The notes: generated from the letters alone by a model not told the origin. 64,000 nt of DNA from an uncultured bacterium (GCA_903870275.1 CAIQCK010000059.1:1-64000), one strand, 5' to 3'. Shown: positions 48,302 through 56,555, counted from the stretch's first letter. Made by a program: numbers and translations.

Positions 48302-50460
48302 ACGAATCAACAATCACTGTAGCGGCGGTCTGTGACCGCCGGTCCGGGAACGCGAGCAATAGAGCCGTGGGAGAGCCACGGACAAGGGAGTGCATCCCCA
48401 TCATTGAACAGCCCGCGTGCGAACCTCCCGCTGCCGACTCTAATCCCGGCATCCCGGATCGGCGGTCACAGACCGCCGCTACAGCCGCCGACGCGACCGA
48501 TTCCCACTGCCCACTGCCCACTGCCCACTGCCAACTTTCCGTCTCTCCCTGGGCATCGTCGCGCGCGAAAGCGGTCCGCAAATGGCTCGCGCTTCAGGCG
48601 GAGGGATTGTCATCGGTCGCCGCCGCAAGAGAGGTCGGGCATCCGAGAATCACGCTGCGCAACTGGTCGCTCAAGCTCGTCGCGGGCGGCGAGCCGGGAC
48701 TGGAGCGCGGCTACCACCGAAGCGGGAGGAAACAAAAGGTGACGCTCAACGCCGCGGAGAAAAAAACCGCCCGCAAGTTCGCGCTCAAGACCGAGAGCAC
48801 GCCGATGGGCATCGAGTTGATGGCCGACTCGGAGGTGTGCCGGCCGGAGGTCCGCGAGGTCATCGCGGGCTACCGGCAGACCGGATGCTATCCGCGAAGC
48901 CTGATGCGCCAGGTGCGCGTGACTTCCGAGGAAATGGCTGCGGCGCGGGGCGCGGAGGATTTGCGGTCGGTGGCATTCAGCGTGCGTCGCGGGATGTTCG
49001 GCTACGACGACGAAGGCGCATGGGTGCCGGTCAACAGCGGCGACATCGTGGAGTTCGACGACGTGTCCACGGACGTGCCGTTTTTCTGGCAGGATCCGGA
49101 CGGCTATTGGCGCGTGGGCCGGCAGATTTTGATGGCGCGCGACGTGCGCAGCGGGAAGTGGCTCGGCGTTTATCCGGTCGCTCGTTTCGGGGACAGTTAC
49201 CGCGGCGAGGACATTGCGCGGTTCATCGAATTGCTCGTGCGGCGTTGGGGGCGGTTCGGACGGTTGCGGCTGGAACGCGGTCGCTGGGAGAATAACGCGG
49301 TGGACGGCATCCGCGTGCACGCCGACGGCAGCCGTTGGGGCGGCATCTCCAGCGTGATTCGCGTGGACCACGTATTTGCTTCGACGGCCAAGGGCGGCAT
49401 CGAATCGGCGTTCCGTCCGTTCCACAAGATCATGGGCGTCTATGGCGTGCGCATCGGCAAAACGCGCGGCGAATACGAGCAGGCCACCGACGACATGATG
49501 GCGGTCAACGCGCAAAAGGCCGACCCGCGCAAGTGCGGCTTCATTCCCTGGGGCGAGGAACTCATCCACAAGCTCGTCAAGGGCTGCCAGTTTTTGAACC
49601 GGCGCGTGCGTCGCTGCGACGGGCTTCCGCCGGAAGCGCCCGATGTGACCTGGGCACGCGACATGGCTACCATCGGCGGCACGCTGCCGGCCGTGGGCGA
49701 ACAGGATTTCTGGATGTTCAAGCCGACGATCCGCATGAAGAGCTTCGGCGTGCAGCTTCCCGGCCACGTCCAGGTGAAGGTCGAGACCTATCCCACGCCG
49801 TTCCGGTTCCACGCCGCGACGCAGGAGGTGCCGTTCATTGAGCGCGGCCATCGCATCATTGCGCGCTTCGATCCGCTGATGCCGGAGGCCGGCTGCGCGC
49901 TGTTCAACTTCGAGTCGCGGCCGATGAACCGCGAGAACTGGAAACGCTTCCAGTTCATCGGCGTCGCGCCGTGGGCGGCGGGCGAGCCGCAGTTCTCCGA
50001 CTGGAGCGACTACGTTTCGCCGGCCATCGCCGCGCGCAAACTGCGCACCGCCCAGGTGCGCGCGAGTTTTGCGGCCATCGAGCCGGGCGGACGCGCCGCC
50101 GTCGTTCACCTGGAGTCCGACGGCCGCGGCAATGTGTTGCGCACGGAAGTCGGAGGTCGGAAGTCAGAAGTCAGAAGTCAGAAGCCAACAACGCTCCACG
50201 ATCCACTTTCCGAGCGCGCCGCCGAGGGCAGGACCGCTAACGAGCGGGCATTACCCAATCGGGCAAATCCCATCGAAAGCGGCGCGCTCGATATTTCAAC
50301 GCGGGGAACGGAAACCACTGCGGACGACTCGGCAGCCTCCCGGCTGCGTCCGCCTAATTCACCCGTTCCCCGCGGAACTTTCGACCGCGCTGCTGCGGCC
50401 GATTACATCGCCCGGCGCGAGGCCGAAGCCCGCGCGCGCGGTGAACTGATCGAAACGTAG
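48298..50460 (+). CDS. MuA-like DDE transposase
   Basis: 720 residues. The RNase H-like core has Asp254/255 (IVEFDDVSTD), Glu326 at the place normally held by the second Asp (RLERGRWENN) and Glu369 (KGGIESAFRPFHK). A Mu-type beta-barrel domain follows (VPFIERGHRIIARFDPLM). Upstream, about residues 90-140 hold an HTH for end or enhancer binding (GLSSVAAAREVGHPRITLRN). Residues about 7-80 are encoded by repeat DNA (24-base inverted repeats and four CCACTGC heptads), and residues near 618-630 by another heptad array. The ATGA overlap with the previous gene supports this start, so the repeats are translated. Confidence 0.88.
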   Translation: MNESTITVAAVCDRRSGNASNRAVGEPRTRECIPIIEQPACEPPAADSNPGIPDRRSQTAATAADATDSHCPLPTAHCQLSVSPWASSRAKAVRKWLALQAEGLSSVAAAREVGHPRITLRNWSLKLVAGGEPGLERGYHRSGRKQKVTLNAAEKKTARKFALKTESTPMGIELMADSEVCRPEVREVIAGYRQTGCYPRSLMRQVRVTSEEMAAARGAEDLRSVAFSVRRGMFGYDDEGAWVPVNSGDIVEFDDVSTDVPFFWQDPDGYWRVGRQILMARDVRSGKWLGVYPVARFGDSYRGEDIARFIELLVRRWGRFGRLRLERGRWENNAVDGIRVHADGSRWGGISSVIRVDHVFASTAKGGIESAFRPFHKIMGVYGVRIGKTRGEYEQATDDMMAVNAQKADPRKCGFIPWGEELIHKLVKGCQFLNRRVRRCDGLPPEAPDVTWARDMATIGGTLPAVGEQDFWMFKPTIRMKSFGVQLPGHVQVKVETYPTPFRFHAATQEVPFIERGHRIIARFDPLMPEAGCALFNFESRPMNRENWKRFQFIGVAPWAAGEPQFSDWSDYVSPAIAARKLRTAQVRASFAAIEPGGRAAVVHLESDGRGNVLRTEVGGRKSEVRSQKPTTLHDPLSERAAEGRTANERALPNRANPIESGALDISTRGTETTADDSAASRLRPPNSPVPRGTFDRAAAADYIARREAEARARGELIET
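48317..48484. repeat. 24-base inverted repeats in the transposase 5' end
   Basis: Arms at 48317-48340 and 48461-48484 are exact reverse complements; each contains its own small palindrome (GGCGGTC-TGT-GACCGCC). They are translated as AAVCDRRSG and PDRRSQTAAT. This is a REP-like dispersed element captured in frame. Confidence 0.85.
48504..48531. repeat. Heptad array (CCACTGC type)
   Basis: Four identical CCACTGC units followed by a CAACTTT variant, translated as HCPLPTAHC in the transposase. Confidence 0.85.
50145..50186. repeat. Heptad array (AGAAGTC type)
   Basis: Six units from GGAAGTC to AGAAGCC, translated in frame near the C-terminus of the transposase (GRKSEVRSQKP). More degenerate copies follow the stop at about 50465-50500. 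Confidence 0.85.
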
Positions 50461-50501
50461 AAAAGAAGCCAGAAATCAGAAGTCAGAAAACAGAAAGGAC
50501 A

Positions 50502-50789
50502 ATGCAGATGAAGACGACTAGCTACCAAGTCGAACGCCAATGGGAAGCCATTCTCAAAGCGGACATCGAAGTGGATCGCGCACAAAAAAGACTGCGTGCC
50601 GCCATCCAAAAAGCGTTTCCCGTAGGAGCCAGTATCTCGGTAACGCTCGGAGGCGCGTCCATTGTGGCCGTGGTTGATGGTCACGGCGATGGACCTTGGT
50701 CGTCCACGATCACATGCCACAATCTGACGACAGGAAAGACTCGACGTTTCTCCGTCATCGCAAACCCGCCGAACCGTCTCGGCGTCTAA
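50502..50789 (+). CDS. Small early protein, unknown
   Basis: 95 residues: a helical start (SYQVERQWEAILKADIEVDR, AQKRLRAAIQKAF) and a beta-rich end (ISVTLGGASIVAVVDGHGDG, then CHNLTTGKTRRFSVIA). AGGACA precedes the ATG. It is bordered by degenerate heptad repeats on both sides. No family is recognised. Confidence 0.6.
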   Translation: MQMKTTSYQVERQWEAILKADIEVDRAQKRLRAAIQKAFPVGASISVTLGGASIVAVVDGHGDGPWSSTITCHNLTTGKTRRFSVIANPPNRLGV

Positions 50790-50790
50790 C

Positions 50791-50818
50791 TGTACACTGC
50801 CCACTGACCACTAGAAAG
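50791..50818. repeat. Degenerate heptad array before the MuB gene
   Basis: CTGTACA, CTGCCCA, CTGACCA, CTAGAAA, ending 10 bases before the MuB-like start. Confidence 0.7.
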
Positions 50819-50828
50819 AGCTACCACC

Positions 50829-51836
50829 ATGAACACGGAAACTGTAAACAGCGCGGCGGCGGAAGCGCAGCAAAAGGACCTGCGCTCGCTCGCTCAAACG
50901 ATCCGCGACTACCAGAAGAAACGCGGATGGAACGACACGCAGCTTTGCAAACGCTTCGGCGGCGTCGGCTCAACGAAAACTTTCGGGCGCATCCTGGCGG
51001 GCGACTTGAAGGAACTCGACCTTGAACGCTGGCTGCTCGAATACCGCACCGTCGTCAACCTCATCGAGGCCGAGGGCGCTGCCGACGACACCGACGAGGC
51101 GATCTTCGACGACCTCAGCACATGCAGCCGGCTGCGCGTGGCGTTCCTGAAAATCATGAACGTCCACGGGAACAACCGGCTGATCATCATCGAGGGCGTC
51201 AGCGGCAGCGGCAAGACGAAGGCCGGACGGATGCTCGCGGCCAAATACGGCCGGCGCGTGCTCTTCGGCGAGGCCGACGAGACGTGGAAGAACCCGACCA
51301 CAATGCTTGGCGGCATCCTGAAGATGCTCGGCAAAAAGGAGTTTGCGGGCGGCACCAACGAGCGCAAGGAACTGGCCATCTCCGAACTGAACCTTCGCCG
51401 CGTCTGCCTGTTCATTGACGAGATGCACCACCTCGGTCCGGCGTCGCTGAACATGCTCAAAACACTGATCAACCAAACGCCCGGCGAGTTCATCGGCTCC
51501 GCGTTCAGCACGCTCTGGAAACGCCTGGAGACGCAGGCTTACTTCGAGGCGCTGCAACTCACCCGCAACCGCATGGCCGAGCGGATCAACTTCGACACGC
51601 TGGACCTCCACGACGTGGAGATGCTCGTGAAGCGGCGGCTCCGTTGGGAAAACGGCGAGGGTAAAAAGGCCGCGACGATCCTCATCGGCGGCGAGGGCAA
51701 AGGTCCCGCGACGCGGCTTGGTCATCTGGCGTTCGTGGACGCCGTGTGCCGCGAGGCCAAGGACATGGCCGACGGCGATCCCGTCACCATCGAAGTCTTC
51801 GGCGAGGCCGTCAAGAAAGTGGAGAAGACGCGATGA
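50829..51836 (+). CDS. MuB-like AAA+ ATPase
   Basis: 335 residues: an N-terminal HTH-like part (residues about 20-60, QTIRDYQKKRGWNDTQLCKR), Walker A IIEGVSGSGKTKAGRML near residue 120, Walker B RVCLFIDEMHHLGPAS near 195, and a C-terminal lid (LDLHDVEMLVKRRLRWENGE). MuB chooses target DNA and stimulates MuA in replicative transposition. The stop overlaps the next start (ATGA). Confidence 0.93.
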   Translation: MNTETVNSAAAEAQQKDLRSLAQTIRDYQKKRGWNDTQLCKRFGGVGSTKTFGRILAGDLKELDLERWLLEYRTVVNLIEAEGAADDTDEAIFDDLSTCSRLRVAFLKIMNVHGNNRLIIIEGVSGSGKTKAGRMLAAKYGRRVLFGEADETWKNPTTMLGGILKMLGKKEFAGGTNERKELAISELNLRRVCLFIDEMHHLGPASLNMLKTLINQTPGEFIGSAFSTLWKRLETQAYFEALQLTRNRMAERINFDTLDLHDVEMLVKRRLRWENGEGKKAATILIGGEGKGPATRLGHLAFVDAVCREAKDMADGDPVTIEVFGEAVKKVEKTR

Positions 51837-52039
51837 AAACACTGAAGCGAAACTATCACATGAAACTGAACGAACAGCAGTTCATGTCCGTGCTAGCGCA
51901 GCACGTCGGCCACGTCCGCAGGCTGCACGGTCCATACGAGGCGAACATTTGCTACGATTTGAAGATCAGCAACGGGAGAGTCGAATCCTGCGACATCATG
52001 CTAGGGCCGCCGAAGACTGGAGAGGAGGCCGCGCGATGA
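51833..52039 (+). CDS. Small early protein, unknown
   Basis: 68 residues, starting MKTLKRNYHMKLNEQQFMSV and ending in SNGRVESCDIMLGPPKTGEE. Basic N-terminus, ATGA overlaps at both ends, no recognised family. Confidence 0.6.
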   Translation: MKTLKRNYHMKLNEQQFMSVLAQHVGHVRRLHGPYEANICYDLKISNGRVESCDIMLGPPKTGEEAAR

Positions 52040-52413
52040 ATCACCTGACTCAATCCACGCATCCGCAGCCGGCACCAGCCGCACGTCTGCGATCCGCTTC
52101 CGACAAGACCACGGCCGCTGCCGGGATGATGGCCGCCGCCGCCCACAACATTCAGGACCGGCTTCACGCAGCCGAAGTGGACGGCGTTGCGTTCAGTGAA
52201 GACGAACTGATTCAACTCGAACGCGGGTGGGAGCATCTCGAACTCGCGAGACAATCAGTGTACCGCTACGTGACGCGCCCGTCCCAATTCACCCCGGACC
52301 TCTGGTCGAGAGAATATCAGGGACTGCCAATGTTCGGCAGCGGCGCGAAATTGGGCGAGCCGAAAGCCGTACCCCATCACTCCACAAATCCATCACTCCA
52401 ACACTCCAACTGA
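52036..52413 (+). CDS. Early protein, unknown
   Basis: 125 residues; a helical centre (TTAAAGMMAAAAHNIQDRLH, FSEDELIQLERGWEHLELAR) follows a Pro/Gln-rich start. The last 10 residues (STNPSLQHSN) come from a CACTCCA-type short repeat. No family is recognised. Confidence 0.55.
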   Translation: MNHLTQSTHPQPAPAARLRSASDKTTAAAGMMAAAAHNIQDRLHAAEVDGVAFSEDELIQLERGWEHLELARQSVYRYVTRPSQFTPDLWSREYQGLPMFGSGAKLGEPKAVPHHSTNPSLQHSN

Positions 52414-52426
52414 AAGGAAGCTACCT

Positions 52427-53020
52427 ATGGCAAAGAAACCAACTGAAACAAAAACCACGACCGTTCCTGTCCCGACGATCACGTCGCGCGAGGAAATGGT
52501 CAACGCCGTCGGCCAGATGCGCGAGTGGGAAATCCGCAAACGCAAACTGGAGGCGAAGAAGGCCCAGGCCGTGCTCGACGCCGAGCGGGAGTTCGCCACC
52601 GGCATTGACGAGGCCGTTCAACAGATCACCGCCTGGAACGAAGGCGTGAAGGCGTGGAGCGTGGATAACCGCAAAGAGTTCGAGGGGCACGAGTTCATTG
52701 AGACTGTCCACGGCAAGGTGAAGCTCTATCTCGGCGCGTGGGGCACGAAGCTGATGCCGAAGTTCACCTGGGAAAAGGTCGTCAAGATCGTCAAGTCCTT
52801 TGGCCTGGATAACGTCCTGCTGCGGACGCTCGATCCTGAGCCGGACAAAGAGGCAATGCTCGCCTACCGCAACGAACCGATCCCGAATCCGAAGAATCCG
52901 AAAGCGCCGCTGACGTTGGAGCAACTCGGCGTCACCTGCGAGCGCGGCGAGTTCTTCGAGGTGGAGCTGAAGATTGAGGAAGTCGAGGCCCCGACCGAAG
53001 CGGCCAAGGAGGCGGCATGA
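52427..53020 (+). CDS. Gam-like host-nuclease inhibitor
   Basis: 197 residues with the Mu Gam layout: an N-terminal coiled coil (REEMVNAVGQMREWEIRKRK, LEAKKAQAVLDAEREFATGI), AVQQITAWNEGVKAWSVDNR, and then the beta-rich end-binding part (VHGKVKLYLGAWGTKLMPKF). Gam binds DNA ends, is related to Ku and protects linear phage DNA from exonucleases. GGAAGC precedes the ATG. The stop overlaps the next gene. Confidence 0.88.
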   Translation: MAKKPTETKTTTVPVPTITSREEMVNAVGQMREWEIRKRKLEAKKAQAVLDAEREFATGIDEAVQQITAWNEGVKAWSVDNRKEFEGHEFIETVHGKVKLYLGAWGTKLMPKFTWEKVVKIVKSFGLDNVLLRTLDPEPDKEAMLAYRNEPIPNPKNPKAPLTLEQLGVTCERGEFFEVELKIEEVEAPTEAAKEAA

Positions 53021-53337
53021 AACAGAAGAAGCCAGCAGTCAGAAGTCAGAAGAAGCCGGATCGAAACTCACGCCGGTTGAAGCGCGACCTCGACACGCTC
53101 AGCGGCACCGCGCTCGTCGCGAAGGTGCTGAAACAAAAATCCAAGCCGGCGTTGAAGCCGGGCTTCGCCATCTGCCAAGGCTGTGGGCGTCAATACAAGA
53201 TCGGGATGCCTCACGCGATGTTTTGCGTGGCCAACACCTGCGAAGAATGTGGCACGAGTTACCCCGGCGGCGTGCCGAAGAATGACGAAGGCCGGCGCAT
53301 CTGCGTCCGCTGCCAGTCTGGAGAGGAATCGGCATGA
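53017..53337 (+). CDS. Zinc-ribbon protein, unknown
   Basis: 106 residues: a basic start with heptad-encoded residues (AVRSQKKP), then CQGCGRQYKIGMPHAMFC, CEECGTSYPGG and RRICVRCQSG, enough for one or two zinc sites. It may bind nucleic acid. ATGA overlaps on both sides. Confidence 0.65.
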   Translation: MKQKKPAVRSQKKPDRNSRRLKRDLDTLSGTALVAKVLKQKSKPALKPGFAICQGCGRQYKIGMPHAMFCVANTCEECGTSYPGGVPKNDEGRRICVRCQSGEESA

Positions 53338-53588
53338 AGAACACCAAGACGCCATCGGTTTTAAGAATGCCACAGATTTCCGTGACGCTGCGTTTTAATC
53401 CAGTCGAGATAGCCCATCTCAATGGCGCGATGATGCTCGCGATGGCGACGCAGGGTTTTCTTCCAAAGGAGGCTTGCAAAGAAAATGCCGCGCGCCGCGC
53501 TCTTGGCCATCGCATCCACAATGCCTCAGTGCGTTCAAAAGCGAAGCTGGACGCCTTCATTAAAAAGACTAGGGAGCAAGCGCGATGA
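53334..53588 (+). CDS. Small early protein, unknown
   Basis: 84 residues: strands in RMPQISVTLRFNPVEIAHLN, then helices (GAMMLAMATQGFLPKEACKE and VRSKAKLDAFIKKTREQAR). The start resembles ribbon-helix-helix folds, though that is uncertain. ATGA overlaps on both sides. Confidence 0.6.
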   Translation: MKNTKTPSVLRMPQISVTLRFNPVEIAHLNGAMMLAMATQGFLPKEACKENAARRALGHRIHNASVRSKAKLDAFIKKTREQAR

Positions 53589-54196
53589 TCATCCCTGCTG
53601 ACATCGCGAGCGAGACGTACCGGGTGACGTTCCAGCACCGCACCGGCCGGCCCGTGCCGTCGCCAGCCGCGCCACTCGACAACGGCCAGAAGGCGAGGTT
53701 GTGCATCCTGGCACGCGAAGCGTTTGACACACTCGTTGAGCGTGGAGCGATGGAGCGCGGAGCCAACTTCGAGGCGTGGCGGCATGAGCAGCAGCTTGAA
53801 GCTTGCGGACTTTCCTCGCTCCGCGCCGCGACACAGCGGCACTACGCGCTGGTCGTCGGCCATCTCAAAGGATTGCTCGGCGACGTGGCAGCGGCGGCAC
53901 GCGCCATTGAGCGCGCGCAGACCGAGCCGCGCCGGCTCGCCATGTTCAAGCTGAAGGAGGCGTTGGGCGAGCGCGACCTTCCAGAGAGCTACGCCGCAGG
54001 AATCTGTTGGCGTCAGTTCAAGCGTCCGCTATCGGAGGCCAGTGATCGGCAAGTCTGGTGCCTCGTTTACACGGTGAGGAGCCGGAGGAAGCCGGTAACG
54101 CGGACACTCTTGTCCGCGCCGAATGACAGCGGACAGGAGTGTCCGCCTTACGATGACGCGCCAGCGACCGCCGTTGCAGCCAACAACCCATTTTGA
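53585..54196 (+). CDS. Phage protein in the GemA/gp16 position
   Basis: 203 residues, helical: ILAREAFDTLVERGAMERGA, FEAWRHEQQLEACGLSSLRA, ATQRHYALVVGHLKGLLGDV and GICWRQFKRPLSEASDRQVW. Position after Gam and the helical pattern are like GemA (DUF1018) of Mu-like phages, but I cannot confirm the family. The C-terminal part (TRTLLSAPNDSGQECPPYDD) is encoded by the inverted repeat at 54100-54146. Confidence 0.6.
   Translation: MIIPADIASETYRVTFQHRTGRPVPSPAAPLDNGQKARLCILAREAFDTLVERGAMERGANFEAWRHEQQLEACGLSSLRAATQRHYALVVGHLKGLLGDVAAAARAIERAQTEPRRLAMFKLKEALGERDLPESYAAGICWRQFKRPLSEASDRQVWCLVYTVRSRRKPVTRTLLSAPNDSGQECPPYDDAPATAVAANNPF
54100..54146. repeat. Inverted repeat translated in frame
   Basis: Arms GCGGACACTCTTGTCCGC (54100-54117) and GCGGACAGGAGTGTCCGC (54129-54146) are reverse complements with one mismatch, separated by 11 bases, and lie inside the end of the gene at 53585-54196. 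Confidence 0.8.
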
Positions 54197-54199
54197 ATC

Positions 54200-54379
54200 A
54201 TGAAGACGCTCTTCGATCCAAAGACCACGCGAAGCCGCGCGCCGTTCTACTGCAAGTGGCCCGGCTGTCACGCCATCGCCAACGGCACCTTCACCGACGC
54301 GAGCGCAGGCGAACCTTATCGCGTCCAGGTCTGCGAGAGGCACCGGCGCAAAATCCAAAATGGGGGGGGGGCAACTTAG
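54200..54379 (+). CDS. Small zinc-finger-like protein ending in a G tract
   Basis: 59 residues: FYCKWPGCHAIANGTFTDA and YRVQVCERHRRKIQN give a C-x4-C and C-x2-H set for one metal. The 3' end crosses a run of ten Gs (54362-54371), a hotspot for slippage which would change the C-terminus or extend the frame. It was found by inspection; it is below usual length cut-offs. Confidence 0.6.
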   Translation: MKTLFDPKTTRSRAPFYCKWPGCHAIANGTFTDASAGEPYRVQVCERHRRKIQNGGGAT

Positions 54380-54393
54380 CCTGGCTTTGCATC

Positions 54394-54759
54394 ATGAAAC
54401 CCGTTGATTTCAGAAACGAAACGTTCGCTAGCCTGAAGCAGAACTGGCTTGTGGATTCGCGGCTCGAAGTCTTGGACGCGCTCAAAGTCCACGGCCCTTG
54501 CACCACGAAACAACTGGCCGTTGCGATGCGGCCGAACGATCCGCTGTTCGTTCTGGATGTCCGCCCGCGTGTCTCGGAGTTATACGCGCTCGGCTTCGCG
54601 CTGCTGGTGGAAGAATGCGACCCGAAAACCGGCCAGCCTTTGCCGACGCCTTCCACAGGCGGCATCTATCGCGCCGCGTCGGAGTTCGAGGCGCGGGGAT
54701 TATTCGACGCCGCCAAGCGGCTGGCGCTCCAGGAGCAACTGGTTTTTCCAAAGGTCTGA
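54394..54759 (+). CDS. Winged-helix-like phage protein
   Basis: 121 residues with a likely winged helix: LEVLDALKVHGPCTTKQLAV, VRPRVSELYALGFALLVEEC, then TGGIYRAASEFEARGLFDAA. It may act in phage gene control. The stop overlaps the next start in TGATG. No family is named with certainty. Confidence 0.65.
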   Translation: MKPVDFRNETFASLKQNWLVDSRLEVLDALKVHGPCTTKQLAVAMRPNDPLFVLDVRPRVSELYALGFALLVEECDPKTGQPLPTPSTGGIYRAASEFEARGLFDAAKRLALQEQLVFPKV

Positions 54760-55193
54760 TGAACATGAGCCAATCCGCTGCCACTTACAAAGCCAGGGTC
54801 ATCGGGAAGAAGGCCGAGGTTGAAATCGCGCCGGGCGTGAAGATCACGCCGGTGTCGGTGGAGGTCGTGACGCGCTTCGCCATCGCGCGCCTGTTGCCGG
54901 CGGGCGACGGCACCTTCAGGCCGGTCGTCCAGGCTTGCGAGCCGTGGATGCGGCTGACCGTCGCGCTGCCGCGCCAACTCGGCCTGGGCATCTGTTGGAA
55001 GACTCTGCTGAGGCTGATCACGTCGGGCATCATCGAGAGCCGCCGCACATCGCCGCACTCGACGGAAATCAGCATCGAGTCGCTCAACGCGCATCTCGAA
55101 GGCTGCCGGGACCCGGAATATTGGACCACGCCCGTCACCTGGCCGGATCGGCGTCGCATGACGCGCCTCGAGAGGTGGAAGGAAGCGATATGA
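54759..55193 (+). CDS. Phage protein, unknown
   Basis: 144 residues: strand-rich start (YKARVIGKKAEVEIAPGVKI, PVSVEVVTRFAIARLLPAGD) and a helical second half (LGICWKTLLRLITSGIIESR, ISIESLNAHLEGCRDPEYWT) that looks like a DNA-binding helix pair. It overlaps both neighbours. No family is recognised. Confidence 0.6.
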   Translation: MNMSQSAATYKARVIGKKAEVEIAPGVKITPVSVEVVTRFAIARLLPAGDGTFRPVVQACEPWMRLTVALPRQLGLGICWKTLLRLITSGIIESRRTSPHSTEISIESLNAHLEGCRDPEYWTTPVTWPDRRRMTRLERWKEAI

Positions 55194-55540
55194 GAAACAT
55201 CTCGTTCTCTCTGACCGAGGCGCAGTTCCGCGCGCGCACCAAGACAGTGACGCGTAGGCTTGGATGGAAGAAGTTGAAGCCGGGCACGCTGTTATGCGGC
55301 GTCCGCAAGGCGATGGGGTTAAAGCCCGGCGAGAAAATCATCCGGCTCGGCAACATCCGCGTTGTCAGTGTTCGGCGTGAGTCGCTGATCGCAATCACAA
55401 TGGAGGATTGTGCGCGGGAAGGTTTCCCCGAACTCGGTCCAGTTGAGTTCATCGAGATGTTCAAGCACCACATGGGCTGTTTGGGGTTTGCTGCGGTCAC
55501 GCGGATCGAATTTGAATACGTAGAGGAGGCTGCGCGATGA
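55190..55540 (+). CDS. ASCH-domain-like protein
   Basis: 116 residues: SLTEAQFRARTKTVTRRLGW, KKLKPGTLLCGVRKAMGLKP, KIIRLGNIRVVSVRRESLIA and a C-terminal FAAVTRIEFEYV. This is the barrel layout of ASCH/PUA-related phage proteins, thought to bind RNA or modified nucleotides. It overlaps the radical-SAM gene (ATGA). Pairs of this kind are seen in phages and plasmids. Confidence 0.72.
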   Translation: MRNISFSLTEAQFRARTKTVTRRLGWKKLKPGTLLCGVRKAMGLKPGEKIIRLGNIRVVSVRRESLIAITMEDCAREGFPELGPVEFIEMFKHHMGCLGFAAVTRIEFEYVEEAAR

Positions 55541-56250
55541 GCCTGAAGAAATCCGCTGGCAACATGTATCCCTGGGTGACGCATACCCACAGCCATCTGC
55601 GCGGCGGGTGTCCGCACCGCTGCGGCTACTGTTACGTCCAGGCGATGGAGAGGAAGTTTAGCGGCGGCCACTACACGGGGCCGCTGCGGCTTGAGGAAAA
55701 GGAGTTCAAGGTCAACTATGGCGTTGACCGGACCATATTCATTGAGCACTGCAACGACCTATTTGCTGACGACATCCCCGGCGATTGGATTCGCAGAATC
55801 CTCGCCCACTGCGCGGAGTGGCATCAAAATAATTACGTCCTTCAAACAAAGAACGTCGGCCGCCTGGTCCAGTTGCTTGCGAATCGCGCCGTTCGCTGGC
55901 CGCTCAAGTTCATGGTCGGAACGACGATTGAAAGCAACCGATGGCACGACGTGATGGGCAAAGCGCCAACGCCGCAACTGCGCATCGGAAACTTCAAACG
56001 CCTGCGCTCCTACTGGCCGCAAGTGCCGGCGTTCATCACCATCGAGCCGGTCCTGGACTTCGACGATTCGGAACTTATCGAGTGGATCGCGATGGCGCGG
56101 CCGGACTTCATCAACATCGGCGCGGATTCCAAAGGCCACGGCCTTCAAGAGCCGGACGCAGCGAAGATCATGCGTCTAATCAACGGAGTGACCGCAGCGG
56201 GCATTCCAATCCGGCAGAAGCACAACCTCGACCGGCTGTTGAAGTCATGA
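55537..56250 (+). CDS. Radical-SAM-like Gp37/Gp68 (DUF5131) protein
   Basis: 237 residues with a CX3CX2C cluster motif near residue 23 (GGCPHRCGYCYVQAMERKF), then IFIEHCNDLFADDIPGDWIR, NNYVLQTKNVGRLVQLLANR, FMVGTTIESNR, FITIEPVLDFDDSELIEWIA and FINIGADSKGHGLQEPD. These match the phage Gp37/Gp68 family (PF07505, DUF5131). SAM radical chemistry is implied by the cluster; the substrate is unknown. Coupling to the ASCH gene suggests a joint role in nucleotide or nucleic-acid modification, which is inference. Confidence 0.82.
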   Translation: MSLKKSAGNMYPWVTHTHSHLRGGCPHRCGYCYVQAMERKFSGGHYTGPLRLEEKEFKVNYGVDRTIFIEHCNDLFADDIPGDWIRRILAHCAEWHQNNYVLQTKNVGRLVQLLANRAVRWPLKFMVGTTIESNRWHDVMGKAPTPQLRIGNFKRLRSYWPQVPAFITIEPVLDFDDSELIEWIAMARPDFINIGADSKGHGLQEPDAAKIMRLINGVTAAGIPIRQKHNLDRLLKS

Positions 56251-56555
56251 ACTCCAACGTCCTGACCAAAGCATCTGAGTCTGGCGCGATTCCCATCGCG
56301 TGCTTTAGCGACTTGGATTTGTTCGAGTGGGCGTTGCGAAACTATTGCTTCCGCTATCTGTCCCACCCGGATTTGAAACGCGCAGAGAAGCTCGCCAACC
56401 TGCCACTTGTCGAACAGAACCTGGCTACGATGCTCGGCAAACTCCGCGAAGCCCACGTGCCCGACTACAACGCCCGCGCTGAAATTGTGGCGACGGAACT
56501 CAGTTTCAGAATCAGCCAGGGGAAGCTCGACCAACCGGAGGATCACAAGCAATGA
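56247..56555 (+). CDS. Small phage protein, unknown
   Basis: 102 residues, helical: SDLDLFEWALRNYCFRYLSH, LANLPLVEQNLATMLGKLRE and NARAEIVATELSFRISQGKL. ATGA overlaps on both sides place it in the block with the ASCH/radical-SAM pair. No family is recognised. Confidence 0.6.
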   Translation: MNSNVLTKASESGAIPIACFSDLDLFEWALRNYCFRYLSHPDLKRAEKLANLPLVEQNLATMLGKLREAHVPDYNARAEIVATELSFRISQGKLDQPEDHKQ

